Below, piece by piece: positions 16,091 through 25,296 of a stretch of DNA of 28,242 bases. Every line of letters begins with the position of its first letter. Position 1 is the first letter of the stretch. Below the pieces are notes generated by a model. The model had not been told where the DNA came from, searched no databases, and saw nothing but the letters and a program-made list of their open reading frames with translations. Source of the DNA: a bacterium (GTDB lineage: Bacteria; Spirochaetota; UBA4802; UBA5550); assembly GCA_024224995.1 (NCBI GenBank), contig JAAENB010000275.1, positions 1 to 28,242 on the forward strand, written 5' to 3'. The translations under genes and the position numbers were made by a program.

Positions 16091-17112
16091 CAGAGATACT
16101 TTCACAGGACGAGATAGATGCCCTATTAACGGCTATATCTACCGGGGAGGTAGATGCAACGGACTATTCCGCGGCAAAGGAACAGAAAAAAGTCAAGATC
16201 TATGACTTCAGACGTCCTGATAAATTTTCCAAGGATCACATCAGAACACTCCAGATGATGCATGAGACCTTTGCCCGTTTAACAACTACAGCTCTGTCTG
16301 CCCAGCTGCGAGCCCTGGTAAGCGTTCACGTTGCTTCTGTGGACCAGTTAACCTATGAAGAATTCATTAGATCGATTCCAAACCCAACAACTCTGGCCGT
16401 AATAAACATGGACCCCCTGAAGGGTTCTGCCGTTCTTGAAATTGATCCATCCATTACTTTTACCATTATAGATAAACTCTTTGGCGGACAGGGTGAGGCG
16501 ACCAAAATAAGCCGGGAACTTACCGATATTGAGCTTTCTGTTATGGAAGGAATTATTGTACGGATACTCGGAAACCTGCGGGAAGCATGGTCAAACGTTA
16601 TCGACTTACGGCCGCGGCTTGGAACAATTGAAACAAACCCGCAATTTGCCCAGATAGTACCGCCAAATGACATGGTTGTTCTAATAACCCTGGAAACCAA
16701 GGTCGGGGAAGTTGAGGGTATGACAAACCTCTGTATCCCTTATATATCAATTGAACCGGTAATTTCAAAACTTTCGGCCCAGTATATGTATTCCAGTATC
16801 AGGAAAGGTACTACCGATGAAAACCTGACAATTATCCAGAGCAGGCTTGAATCTGTTCTGCTGCCCATAGTCGCTGAAATTGGAGAATGTACGATTCAAG
16901 TGCAGGAAGTATTAAGTTTACGAGTGGGGGATGTTGTTAAGCTTCCCTACACTAAGATTGGCTCCGACATGGTCGTAAAGATCGGGGGAAGAAAAAAATA
17001 CAAATGCCGTCCCGGTGTTGTTTCAAGCAGACTTGCGGTTAAGCTTGGAGAAAGAGTCGAGGATGTGCCGGATGAACTTCTTACAACAAGCAGAGGGGAA
17101 GATGAATTCTAG
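16087..17112 (+). CDS. fliM: flagellar motor switch protein FliM
   Basis: The 341-residue protein begins with the CheY-P binding peptide LSQDEIDALL (residues 5-14). The FliM middle domain follows, with the typical RPDKFSKDHIRTLQMMHETF segment and the family-specific GGXG-type stretch (FGGQGE). A C-terminal FliN-like (SpoA) domain has LRVGDVVKLP. FliM forms the C-ring of the flagellar motor, binds phosphorylated CheY and FliG, and switches rotation. Length is normal. It is followed by a strong terminator, so no fliN or other flagellar gene lies downstream here. Many bacteria have fliM next to fliL and fliN, so this separation, with a secreted-protein gene upstream, is notable. Confidence 0.95.
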   Translation: MTEILSQDEIDALLTAISTGEVDATDYSAAKEQKKVKIYDFRRPDKFSKDHIRTLQMMHETFARLTTTALSAQLRALVSVHVASVDQLTYEEFIRSIPNPTTLAVINMDPLKGSAVLEIDPSITFTIIDKLFGGQGEATKISRELTDIELSVMEGIIVRILGNLREAWSNVIDLRPRLGTIETNPQFAQIVPPNDMVVLITLETKVGEVEGMTNLCIPYISIEPVISKLSAQYMYSSIRKGTTDENLTIIQSRLESVLLPIVAEIGECTIQVQEVLSLRVGDVVKLPYTKIGSDMVVKIGGRKKYKCRPGVVSSRLAVKLGERVEDVPDELLTTSRGEDEF

Positions 17113-17128
17113 GCAAGGCAAACGCGCA

Positions 17129-17163
17129 TAAAAAAAGCCCGGCATTTAACCGGGCTTTTTTTT
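17129..17163. terminator. bidirectional intrinsic terminator between fliM and M23 gene
   Basis: A stem of AGCCCGG/CCGGGCT with an A7 run before it and a T8 run after it can terminate transcription in both directions. It sits 16 bp after the fliM stop and 20 bp beyond the stop of the converging M23-domain gene. Confidence 0.93.
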
Positions 17164-17182
17164 GCTTTCGCTCTTCTTTTTA

Positions 17183-18259
17183 CTATTCTTTTTTGACTCC
17201 ATCAAGACTTCCGTTTTTCTCGAGTTTTTCCAGTTTAGCATAATCTGTTTTGGAGATCCTGTTTAAATAGGGCATTGGATCAACATAATCAGTACCAATC
17301 TTTACCTGGTAATAGCATATATAACGGGTCGTTTTCCCGGTCCTGCCAACATAGCCAAGAACTTCACCTTTTGAAATTTTCTGTCCTATTTCAACAGAAA
17401 CCCTCTGGCAGTGGGAATATGATGTAGTAAAGCCATATTTATGTTCAATTGATATAGTAAGTCCCAGGATAGTATCCCAGCTGATAATTTTAACTTTTCC
17501 GGGAGCTGTTGACCTGATCTCAGCGCCGGGAAAGGATTCAATGTCAATTCCCCGGTGAAATTCGCTCTTAAAGGTGTAGGGAGAACTCCTTTTTCCATAC
17601 CTGGAAATAATATGCCCGTCAGCAGGCCATATGGAAGGAGTATTTTCAATAATTTTCTTTCGATAGTCTAAAAATGATTTCACTTTGGCAAGAATTTGTT
17701 TAGTAGTTTTAAGCTCTCGTTCTACTTCCTGTATATTAAGAACCTCAAGAGGAGGAGATATTTCATCGGTGCCAACCATACCGGCAGTTGGATTTGCCGC
17801 CCCTCCCTTTGCCCACAATGAATCAATATCACTACCCGGGGTCAGGGAATAAAGATGAGTAATTTCGGGTTTAAATTGTTGAAAAATAGCATATAATTTA
17901 TTAATTTCTTCTTTATATTTCTGGATTTGAACCCGCGAATTTGAACCGTATTTCTTTAATTTTGAGACTTCTTTGATTGTAGAGGTATGATTTACTATCA
18001 TGGTAGAGGTAATGACAACAGTTACCACCAGGAGGCCAAAAATAAGGGTGATTGTAAATATGGAAACATGAAAATTGATAATTCTTTTTTCCGAATGAGG
18101 AATAAACATTACTGTTATTCTCTCCTTCCCCTTGGTCATAAAACGACTCCATAGATCCTTTACCTTTGTAAGGGTTTCGCCATAATGAAGCCGGAAAAAA
18201 TCGAGAATATTCTGCTGTAGATCATTTAGATTTGAATCTTTAAAGGGATTTACGCTCAT
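17183..18259 (-). CDS. membrane-anchored degenerate M23 (LytM-like) protein
   Basis: From the ATG at 18259 (GGAG 12 nt upstream) the protein has 358 residues. A GTG six codons earlier is the alternative start but lacks a ribosome-binding site. After a 60-residue cytoplasmic part comes a transmembrane helix at about 63-86, a coiled-coil region 95-135, a linker, and a C-terminal M23/LytM domain from about 210. In that domain the first zinc motif is kept (HRGID, H235 and D239) and so is YSH (H283). However, the expected HxH of HLHFEV reads ICYYQV (314-319), so a zinc ligand and the catalytic His are lost. It is therefore probably not an active endopeptidase. It may activate an amidase or act as a scaffold, as EnvC and NlpD do in E. 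coli. Confidence 0.85.
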   Translation of the reverse strand: MSVNPFKDSNLNDLQQNILDFFRLHYGETLTKVKDLWSRFMTKGKERITVMFIPHSEKRIINFHVSIFTITLIFGLLVVTVVITSTMIVNHTSTIKEVSKLKKYGSNSRVQIQKYKEEINKLYAIFQQFKPEITHLYSLTPGSDIDSLWAKGGAANPTAGMVGTDEISPPLEVLNIQEVERELKTTKQILAKVKSFLDYRKKIIENTPSIWPADGHIISRYGKRSSPYTFKSEFHRGIDIESFPGAEIRSTAPGKVKIISWDTILGLTISIEHKYGFTTSYSHCQRVSVEIGQKISKGEVLGYVGRTGKTTRYICYYQVKIGTDYVDPMPYLNRISKTDYAKLEKLEKNGSLDGVKKE

Positions 18260-18472
18260 ACCACTTATTAACTCCACAGGTACTAAGTAATTACCATAAG
18301 TACTGCCTATAAATTATTTTATATATAAAACCTTAAAATAATGCAATAAATATTTATTTAATTTACATTTTTTAACAAAATTTCCTTTGTATAAATTAAT
18401 TATCGGCAATTTTCTGTCAAGTCCATTCTTTTTTTCTCAAACAAGAGGGATTATTGGGCGATAATTGCTGCA

Positions 18473-18505
18473 TAAAAAAAGGGGCTCCCTTGAAAGAAAG
18501 CCCCT
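18473..18505 (-). terminator. intrinsic terminator of hppA
   Basis: On the minus strand, AGGGGCT (18505-18499) pairs with AGCCCCT (18486-18480) around a 12-nt loop and runs into T8 (18480-18473). It lies about 38 bp after the hppA stop codon. Confidence 0.85.
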
Positions 18506-18542
18506 CTTTATATATATACCAGCCTAATGACTTAGGTTAGTA

Positions 18543-20915
18543 TTAAGAAAAAAGCTTTACGAGAAGGTCTTTGAACTCTTGTGAGTACTTCACAATAACA
18601 CCTGAAAACACAACGGAAACCATTGTCATAAGTTTAATAAGGATGTTCAGTGAAGGACCTGAAGTATCTTTGAATGGGTCACCAACGGTATCACCGGTTA
18701 CACCGGCTTTATGAGAATCAGATCCCTTTCCGCCATAGTTCCCTTTTTCAATATGCTTCTTAGCGTTATCCCATGCGCCACCTGCGTTATTAAGGAGACA
18801 TGCAAGAGAAAATCCTGCGGTAAGTCCACCAACAAGCAGTCCCATAACACCGGGAACTCCAAGAATAAGACCAACTAAAACAGGAACAATAATAGCGAGA
18901 AGAGAAGGAACAACCATTTCTCTCTGGGCTCCCGCGGTTGAAATAGCAACACACTCAGCATAGTCAGGTGTTCCTGTTCCTTCGAGGATTCCAGGGATTT
19001 CTTTGAATTGTCTTCTTACTTCATTAACCATGGCACCAGCAGCTCTACCAACAGCTTTCATTGTCATAGCACTGAAGACAAAAGCCATCATAGCGCCAAG
19101 AAAGATACCGGCAATAACCATAGGATTCATAAGGGTCATGTCATAAGCCCGTACAAAGTCCATAATAGAGGACTGGGAAGCAACTCTATTAAGAGTTTCA
19201 GGTCCAAAAACAACGCCTTCAACTTCTTTTGCGTAAAAAGTAAACTCGTTAACTTTAAAACCGGCAGTTCCGCCAAGTTTTCCAAGCCAGAGCTTGATCT
19301 CTTCAAGATACGCGGAAAGAAGAGCCATAGCTGTAAGAGCAGCAGAACCGATTGCAAAACCTTTACCGGTTGCAGCAGTTGTGTTGCCAAGCATATCAAG
19401 GGCGTCTGTTCTTTCACGAACCTGAGGATCGAGGCCGCTCATTTCAGCGTTTCCACCGGCATTATCGGCGATTGGGCCGTAAGCGTCTGTTGCCAGGGTA
19501 ATTCCAAGAGTGGAAAGCATACCAACAGCAGCAAAACCGATTCCGTACAGTCCCAGTGACATATTAATAAATCCACCGGAAACTCCAAAAGCAAGGATAA
19601 TAGCAATAACAATAGTTACAACAGGAATACCTGCTGAGAACATACCAACACCAATACCTTCGATGATTGTTGTAGCGTGTCCCATCTGGGTCTGCTCAGC
19701 AATACCTTTAGTTGGTTTGTATTCATCAGAAGTATAGTATTCTGTTGCCTGTCCAATAATGATACCGGCAACAAGACCTACAACAACAGCACCAAATATA
19801 CCCCAGGAAATGATCTGAAGATGAGCCATAACAGCAAGCGCCGCAAGGATCAATATGGAACTGAGATAAACACCGATATTAAGTGAACGAAGGAGGCTCT
19901 TCATTGAAGAATCTTCTTTTGTTCTAACAGCAACGATACCAATAATCGAGAAAACAATACCAAGACCGGCAACGATCATTGGAGCAATAACCGGCTTAAC
20001 TATATTCAAGATTGATTCAGCATTATTTGCTCCGACAGCAAAAGGAAGTGCGGCACCAAGAGCGGCTGTAGCAAGAATAGAACCACAATAGGATTCGTAA
20101 AGGTCAGCACCCATACCGGCAACGTCACCAACATTGTCACCAACGTTATCCGCGATAGTTGCGGGATTTCTTGGATCATCTTCAGGAATTCCGGCTTCAA
20201 CCTTACCAACAAGGTCAGCACCAACATCAGCAGCTTTTGTATAAATACCGCCGCCAACACGAGCAAAAAGAGCCTGGGTAGAAGCACCCATACCAAAGGT
20301 GATCATTGTTGTGGTAATTTCAACCATCTTAGCCTGCGCGAACAGAGGTTCTTTTGCAGTAGCTTTAATACCTTCAACAACAAACCCTTCGGGAAGCCCA
20401 ACTTTTACCATCAGTGCTGATCCCAGACCAAAAACATCTGTATTATAGATCCAGTTAAGAACAACATACCACGCGGATATATCGATCAGACCAAAACCTA
20501 CAACGATAAGCCCCATAACAGCACCGGATCTAAAAGAAACTTTGAGTCCCTGGTTTAGAGAAACTGAAGCTCCCTGGGCTGTTCGGGAAGAAGCATTTGT
20601 TGCTGTCTTCATTCCGAGGAAGCCGCAAAGACCGGAAAAGAAACCACCTGTTAAAAAGGCTACCGGCACGAAGGGATTCTGAACTCCCATGAATGCCAGA
20701 ATTGTAAATATTATTAATAATATCACAAAAACAATCGACACGACACCGTACTGTCGCTTGAGATATGCCATCGCTCCGTCTCTAACATGAGAGGCAATTT
20801 CAATCATCTTTTCATTACCCTCATCGGCCTTCATCATGCTCTTATAAAATATAAATGCAAAAATGAGGGCTATAACAGAACCGATAGGAGCAATATAAAA
20901 TAAAGCGTTTTCCAT
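18543..20915 (-). CDS. hppA: K+-dependent, probably Na+-pumping membrane pyrophosphatase
   Basis: The 790-residue integral membrane protein hydrolyses pyrophosphate and pumps cations out of the cytoplasm. About sixteen hydrophobic helices are evident. Pyrophosphate-binding motifs include the [20 protein letters not shown] stretch (230-249), DNVGDNVGD (257-265) and [16 protein letters not shown] (477-492). Ala514 in GNTTAAT is the residue that marks K+-dependent enzymes. E274 in ADLYESY corresponds to the Glu that marks Na+-pumping or dual Na+/H+ members, while plant H+ pumps lack it at this site. It would recover energy from biosynthetic pyrophosphate as a sodium gradient, usable for Na+-driven transport or motility. 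It has its own terminator and is likely monocistronic. Confidence 0.95.
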   Translation of the reverse strand: MENALFYIAPIGSVIALIFAFIFYKSMMKADEGNEKMIEIASHVRDGAMAYLKRQYGVVSIVFVILLIIFTILAFMGVQNPFVPVAFLTGGFFSGLCGFLGMKTATNASSRTAQGASVSLNQGLKVSFRSGAVMGLIVVGFGLIDISAWYVVLNWIYNTDVFGLGSALMVKVGLPEGFVVEGIKATAKEPLFAQAKMVEITTTMITFGMGASTQALFARVGGGIYTKAADVGADLVGKVEAGIPEDDPRNPATIADNVGDNVGDVAGMGADLYESYCGSILATAALGAALPFAVGANNAESILNIVKPVIAPMIVAGLGIVFSIIGIVAVRTKEDSSMKSLLRSLNIGVYLSSILILAALAVMAHLQIISWGIFGAVVVGLVAGIIIGQATEYYTSDEYKPTKGIAEQTQMGHATTIIEGIGVGMFSAGIPVVTIVIAIILAFGVSGGFINMSLGLYGIGFAAVGMLSTLGITLATDAYGPIADNAGGNAEMSGLDPQVRERTDALDMLGNTTAATGKGFAIGSAALTAMALLSAYLEEIKLWLGKLGGTAGFKVNEFTFYAKEVEGVVFGPETLNRVASQSSIMDFVRAYDMTLMNPMVIAGIFLGAMMAFVFSAMTMKAVGRAAGAMVNEVRRQFKEIPGILEGTGTPDYAECVAISTAGAQREMVVPSLLAIIVPVLVGLILGVPGVMGLLVGGLTAGFSLACLLNNAGGAWDNAKKHIEKGNYGGKGSDSHKAGVTGDTVGDPFKDTSGPSLNILIKLMTMVSVVFSGVIVKYSQEFKDLLVKLFS

Positions 20916-21101
20916 TATAAATCTCCTTAATACCCTTGAAATTTTATTTTCAATATTCCTTTCCCAAACAATACTCTGCCATCAAGCATTCGGATTAGAG
21001 AGAAGGAAGTAATGAGCTAATTTAAACTAAGCGGAACAAAAAAACAGCAAGGAACTCATTTTTTCAAACTTGCCCCTTGCCCCTTTTACCCTGTCCCTGT
21101 T

Positions 21102-23216
21102 TTACTTCTCCATAGCATCGTATACATACTCTGCCAGGTCATATGTTGAAAGATTCTGAATATCAAGTTCAGTAGCACCATCAGATAGCATGGTCAAACA
21201 GAACGGACACGCGGTACATATCCTGGTTGCGCCTGTTGACTGGGCATCTTTTGTTCTGAACTGGTTAATCCGTGTTCCAATATGCTCTTCTATGAACATT
21301 CTGGCTCCACCGGCACCGCAGCAAAAGCTCTTATGATGATTTCTGCTCATTTCAACATATTCAAGTCCGGGGATTGCTTTAAGAATTTCACGAGGCTCTT
21401 TATAAACTTCGTTGTATCTTCCCAGGAAGCATGAATCATGGTATGTTACCTTTTCATTCAATGCCTGGGTAAGCTTGACCTTGCCGGCCTTAACAATTTC
21501 CGATAGAAGCTGTGTATGGTGGTAAACCTCGAAGTCATAACCAAGAGGTCCGCCGTCGGAACCAACTCCTACAGCAGCAAATTTCTTATATTCTTTTTTG
21601 ATTACATTATAGTCGTGAGGACAGGTACATACGATCTTTTTTACACCATATGCCTTAAACAGCTCCAGGTTCTGGGTAACAAGAGCATGGAATAGATACT
21701 CATTTCCACCCCTGAGAGCAGCATCTCCGGAGTCGGCTTCTTCCGCTCCAAGAATACCAACCTTGTACCCTGCTTTTTTCATAATTCTCATAAGAGCAAT
21801 TGCCACTTTCTGGCTTCTCTTATCGTAAGACGCAGCTGATCCGGCAAAATAGAGATAATCAACTTCTGCGTCATCAGCTAATGTTTTAATGTCGAGATCT
21901 TCAGGAATCCAATCTCCCCTTTCGGCAAAAGCAAATCCGTAAGGATTAAAGTTACTCTCAAGATTCTGAAATGTTGTCTGAAGTTCGGGAGCCATATCCC
22001 CTTCCATAAGAACCTTATATCTTCGAAGACCAACCATCTTGGGTACATGCTCAACACATACCGGGCAGTTTTCCATACAAGCGCCGCAGTTTGTACATGA
22101 CCAGAATTCCTCGGACTGAACAGCTCCGTCAATAAGCGGAGTTGATTCAACAGTTGTTGGATCTTCAGCGAGCGCAATCAGCGGCAGCCGCTCATCCATA
22201 TTGTCTTTAATGTCATTGATCAGTTTCTTTGGTGAGAGCGGTTTCTCAGTAAGCCACGCGGGACAGTTATCCTGGCATCTTCCGCAGCGGGTACAGGCAT
22301 CACTATCCATCAATGATTTCCAGGAATACTCTTCAACATTCATAATACCAAAGCTTTCTGCTATTTCAAATTCCGCAGGATCAATAATATCAAGAGTAAA
22401 CTTTGTTCCGGCCTTTTCATTATCAAGATTCATGTAGTAAACATTCATCATGGTAATCAATACATGGCCCAGTTTATCGGAACCAATAAGTCCGATGAAA
22501 CAGAACGCTGCGATCATGTGCAGCCACCAGTTTATATAGTGAATTGTTCCAAGTGTTGCTTCACTGAAGAGGGAAAACGGTTGCGCCATTACATATCCAA
22601 CCGGAGACCAGACTTCATAAACCGGGAAATCGGTCATCGCGATTCTCATGGCTTCGTTAAAAAAACCGGATATAACGATCAATGTGATAAGAATTAACGC
22701 GAATGAATCAGTAGCCTTTGTGTCGAGAAGGGTTGGTTTAAGAACATATCTTCTGTAAATCGCCATAAGCAGCCCAAGAAGAACAACCAGCCCAAAGAAA
22801 TCACCGCATAAAGACCAGATTAAATAAAAAGTGCCATGAATGAAGTGATGATGAAAAAAGAGTCCGGTAATATCTTCCTGAACAACGATTATCATCGTAA
22901 CAATAAACAGGCCAACAAAACCATAGAAAAAACTTGAATGCATAAGCCCGGCATACTTTTCTTTTATGACTTTTCTTTGTAAAAAAACATATTTTATAAC
23001 AGCCCAAATTCTCTTTTCGGGATAATCAGTTCGTAATTCACCCTGTCCCTGTCTCCATTTTTTCACTTTCACAATAACGGTATATGCCAGGTAAAAAACA
23101 GCAACTAAAGCAAATAGATAAATACCCCATCTCATGAATCCGTGCGGTCCACCAACGTTAAAGTAAAACTCTCTTGTAACCTCAGTAGCCGCAGGGTAAG
23201 AATCGAAAAGACTCAT
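21102..23216 (-). CDS. membrane-bound heme/Fe-S oxidoreductase, EMO-like (CCG domains)
   Basis: The 704-residue protein joins an N-terminal membrane domain to an Fe-S reductase. The membrane part is NarI-like, with helices at about 29-50, 95-114, 134-155, 171-187 and 232-247 and several possible heme-ligand His. Two ferredoxin clusters follow: CTRCGRCQDNCPAW (308-321) and CTNCGACMENCPVC (374-387). The C-terminal half has CCG cysteine-rich motifs (DSCFLGRYN, SFCCGAGGARMF, CTACPFC) as in heterodisulfide reductase HdrD. This layout fits the ETF:methylmenaquinone oxidoreductases and related DUF224 proteins, which pass electrons from electron-transfer flavoprotein or dithiols to the quinone pool. 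No etf genes lie nearby, so the donor is open. A long structured leader precedes it. Confidence 0.85.
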   Translation of the reverse strand: MSLFDSYPAATEVTREFYFNVGGPHGFMRWGIYLFALVAVFYLAYTVIVKVKKWRQGQGELRTDYPEKRIWAVIKYVFLQRKVIKEKYAGLMHSSFFYGFVGLFIVTMIIVVQEDITGLFFHHHFIHGTFYLIWSLCGDFFGLVVLLGLLMAIYRRYVLKPTLLDTKATDSFALILITLIVISGFFNEAMRIAMTDFPVYEVWSPVGYVMAQPFSLFSEATLGTIHYINWWLHMIAAFCFIGLIGSDKLGHVLITMMNVYYMNLDNEKAGTKFTLDIIDPAEFEIAESFGIMNVEEYSWKSLMDSDACTRCGRCQDNCPAWLTEKPLSPKKLINDIKDNMDERLPLIALAEDPTTVESTPLIDGAVQSEEFWSCTNCGACMENCPVCVEHVPKMVGLRRYKVLMEGDMAPELQTTFQNLESNFNPYGFAFAERGDWIPEDLDIKTLADDAEVDYLYFAGSAASYDKRSQKVAIALMRIMKKAGYKVGILGAEEADSGDAALRGGNEYLFHALVTQNLELFKAYGVKKIVCTCPHDYNVIKKEYKKFAAVGVGSDGGPLGYDFEVYHHTQLLSEIVKAGKVKLTQALNEKVTYHDSCFLGRYNEVYKEPREILKAIPGLEYVEMSRNHHKSFCCGAGGARMFIEEHIGTRINQFRTKDAQSTGATRICTACPFCLTMLSDGATELDIQNLSTYDLAEYVYDAMEK

Positions 23217-23425
23217 ATGATCTCCTCCTGCATCTGATTTAATTTTTCTTTCTGATTACTCAAGAAGAGCATGGTAGTGAAAACCATAAAACTTTTCATC
23301 ACCCCCGCATTTCTTGAGTGAATATATTTTCGCAGCACAGTTCAACTAAAAACTTAACTTTTCTAAAATCCATATCCACAAAATATTGAATAATGTCAAC
23401 ATAATTTCCGTGATTAATTTAAAAA
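23217..23425 (-). promoter_or_regulatory. long leader of the EMO-like gene, with -35 box and large hairpin
   Basis: On the minus strand a consensus TTGACA lies at 23399-23394, with only a weak -10 (GATATG about 17 bp on). Transcription from there would give a leader of about 150 nt. Within it, ACTCAAGAA (23258-23266) and TTCTTGAGT (23311-23319) form a perfect 9-bp outer stem. TGAAAA/TTTTCA pairs inside it, making an imperfect hairpin of about 62 nt. I do not recognise a known riboswitch class. Confidence 0.45.
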
Positions 23426-23443
23426 GCGCCGCTAACGCGGCGC
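23426..23443 (-). terminator. GC hairpin element, copy 3: terminator of the PPTase operon
   Basis: On the minus strand, GCGCCGC and GCGGCGC pair around GTTA and are followed by TTTTTAAATT, a rho-independent layout. It lies about 78 bp past the stop of the phosphopantetheinyl transferase gene. A pyrimidine tract (CCCTCCTCCTCT) comes just before the hairpin, as in the other two copies. Confidence 0.7.
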
Positions 23444-23487
23444 AGAGGAGGAGGGAAGAGGGCAAAGGCCCCTTACCTCCTCCTCTG
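23443..23487. repeat. purine/pyrimidine inverted repeat next to GC hairpin
   Basis: CAGAGGAGGAGG (23443-23454) and CCTCCTCCTCTG (23476-23487) form a perfect 12-bp stem around a 21-nt loop, directly abutting the GC hairpin at 23426-23443. The two could form a double-hairpin 3' end for the operon that reads leftward from 25024. Confidence 0.65.
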
Positions 23488-23520
23488 TGCTAAACTGAAT
23501 AATAAATGAAATGAAAAAAA

Positions 23521-24276
23521 TTAGAAATCAAGAACGAGGGATCGTCCATCCCAATAACGCAGCAGCCAGCCATCTCCTTCTACAGCTACTGCTGCGACAA
23601 AACCGGCACCAACAGTGATCTCTTTTAATGTCCAGCGATCTTTTTCCGCTGAATCATCTAAATGAAGAAGCATGGCAGGCTCTTCAGGGGTGAGAGAAAC
23701 GGTAAAAGAGTTCAGGGGATGGGTCAAGCCCTGACCGATCCCTTTTATATACGCCTCTTTCCGGGTCCAGCAGGTAAAAAAGGCTTCGTTTTTTAAATGT
23801 CCCGGGATTTGCCTATACTCGATTTTCTCTTGATCGGAAAAATATCGTTCGACAATCTGATCGGCGTTATCAAAAAAACGGATTGACTCTATGTCAACCC
23901 CAATCTCCCGCTTACGGGTAATTCCGCAAAGAGCCATTCCGCCTGAATGAGACATATTAAATAAAATATTTTCATGATCTGGCATATTTACCAATGACGG
24001 CTTTCCATATTGGCTATACGAAAACTCCAATGCAGGGGTATCAGTATGTAAATAGCGGGCAAGTATCAGTCTGAGCGCTGCCCGGGAAACAGTATAGCGC
24101 ACCCGGTCCCGTTCAAAATGAAAACGGTCGGCCCGTTCTCTTTCATCAGGAGCAAGAACGCTTCTCAGCTCTTTCTCCTTATGCCCTGAATCATCCTGGG
24201 GGATCAGCCACAAATGAACTTCATTCCCTGTCAGCTCCGGGTGGAGAGGCGGAATTTTCCAGTCATTAAAATTCAT
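23521..24276 (-). CDS. Sfp-type 4'-phosphopantetheinyl transferase
   Basis: The 251-residue enzyme transfers 4'-phosphopantetheine from coenzyme A to carrier proteins of fatty acid, polyketide or nonribosomal peptide synthesis. Motifs are in the expected places: FNMSHSGG (106-113), the Mg-binding GVDIE (126-130) and WTRKEAYIK (170-178), whose Glu and Lys bind metal and CoA. The length of about 250 residues marks the two-domain Sfp class, not the 120-residue AcpS. AAGGAG sits 13 nt before the ATG, inside the upstream gene, with which it overlaps by 11 bp. No polyketide or peptide synthetase is in the window, so the carrier protein it serves is unknown. The overlapping phosphoesterase recalls mycobacterial pptH-pptT. 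Confidence 0.9.
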   Translation of the reverse strand: MNFNDWKIPPLHPELTGNEVHLWLIPQDDSGHKEKELRSVLAPDERERADRFHFERDRVRYTVSRAALRLILARYLHTDTPALEFSYSQYGKPSLVNMPDHENILFNMSHSGGMALCGITRKREIGVDIESIRFFDNADQIVERYFSDQEKIEYRQIPGHLKNEAFFTCWTRKEAYIKGIGQGLTHPLNSFTVSLTPEEPAMLLHLDDSAEKDRWTLKEITVGAGFVAAVAVEGDGWLLRYWDGRSLVLDF

Positions 24277-25024
24277 AAACAGACAATAACTCCTTCAATG
24301 TTATCCTGGCCTCGTAAGGATATCCAAAAGCATTATTAATATACAATGTATTCTCCCGGCGGACCCGCATATTAAGATGGCTATGCCCGTAAATATGGAT
24401 ATTCGATTTTAGAGCCCGAACCTGTTCTTCCAGCAGCCCGGTCCCCAATACCGGGTACAGTATTCTCTTGGAGGCCGGAATATAAAAGGGCATTAGATCT
24501 ATCCTGGGCAAAAAATGAGAAAAAGTGATAATAAAATCATTTTTGACTCCCAAAACCGCTTCATTTTGCGCGATAAAATAATCGGTTATCCTTTTTTCAT
24601 CAAATCCTTCGGGCCACCGGCATGCGGTAAAATCGGACCAGATACGAAGCAGTTCCCTTTCGGGCTCGCCAAAAGAATAATCGTACCAGCCAAGCAAGGG
24701 AACGATTGTCATGTGACCAAAACTTTTCGGCTCGGTTCGAATTCCCAGGTCCGCGGCCATTAATTTTATTGTTTGATAATTTTCCATGGAATCCTTTGAC
24801 ATGTTCCGGTGGACCCATAAATCATGGTTTCCCGGAACAAAAAAGACTTCATGGAAACGGCTCTTTAGCGCGTTAAACGCCTTTTTAATAGACGGCAGCA
24901 TATCAGTTATGTCTCCTGCCAGAACAAGAATATCATCTTTATAATCATATTCCGACAGGCCGAAAAGCCACCTGCGATTCTCTTCAAAATCTATATGTAT
25001 ATCCGAAAGAGCAAAAACTCTCAA
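24266..25024 (-). CDS. calcineurin-like metallophosphoesterase, PptH-like by context
   Basis: The 252-residue protein has the full metallophosphoesterase metal site: D8 and H10 (SDIH), GDITD (37-41), GNHD (65-68), H170 (FSH) and GHSH (213-216). It lacks a signal peptide and is cytoplasmic. The start is a TTG codon with GGGGGAAC just upstream, and no ATG fits better. The gene runs directly into a phosphopantetheinyl transferase gene with an 11-bp overlap. In Mycobacterium tuberculosis a metallophosphoesterase of this kind (PptH, Rv2795c) lies in the same order before PptT (Rv2794c) and removes phosphopantetheine from carrier proteins. By analogy, this one may undo its neighbour's reaction. The family is certain, the specific substrate is inference. 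Confidence 0.88.
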   Translation of the reverse strand: MRVFALSDIHIDFEENRRWLFGLSEYDYKDDILVLAGDITDMLPSIKKAFNALKSRFHEVFFVPGNHDLWVHRNMSKDSMENYQTIKLMAADLGIRTEPKSFGHMTIVPLLGWYDYSFGEPERELLRIWSDFTACRWPEGFDEKRITDYFIAQNEAVLGVKNDFIITFSHFLPRIDLMPFYIPASKRILYPVLGTGLLEEQVRALKSNIHIYGHSHLNMRVRRENTLYINNAFGYPYEARITLKELLSVYEF

Positions 25025-25296
25025 TACCGTTCCCCCATCGCATGTTATGATAAAATTATCTTTACTTTATATCGCTTTAGTTTATATATAGTCTCAACAT
25101 AAAAGAGAGGCAACTCTCTTCCTGAATTAAAATATATCACAACAAAATGTAAAGTAAACCAAAAAAGTAAAGAAAAAAACCGGTTAAATATCATACTCAT
25201 ATAGTGCAATATAGCGTAAAATGGTGACAGCCCTCATGGGTATTACCATCATGCGCTAAACGATCAGACCAATTACCGTTCAAAAGGGAGTGCGGC

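Noticed and set aside
19008..19559. 183-codon frame antisense to hppA
   Set aside because: It is an antisense shadow of a highly conserved gene, rich in Ser, Lys and His as such shadows often are.
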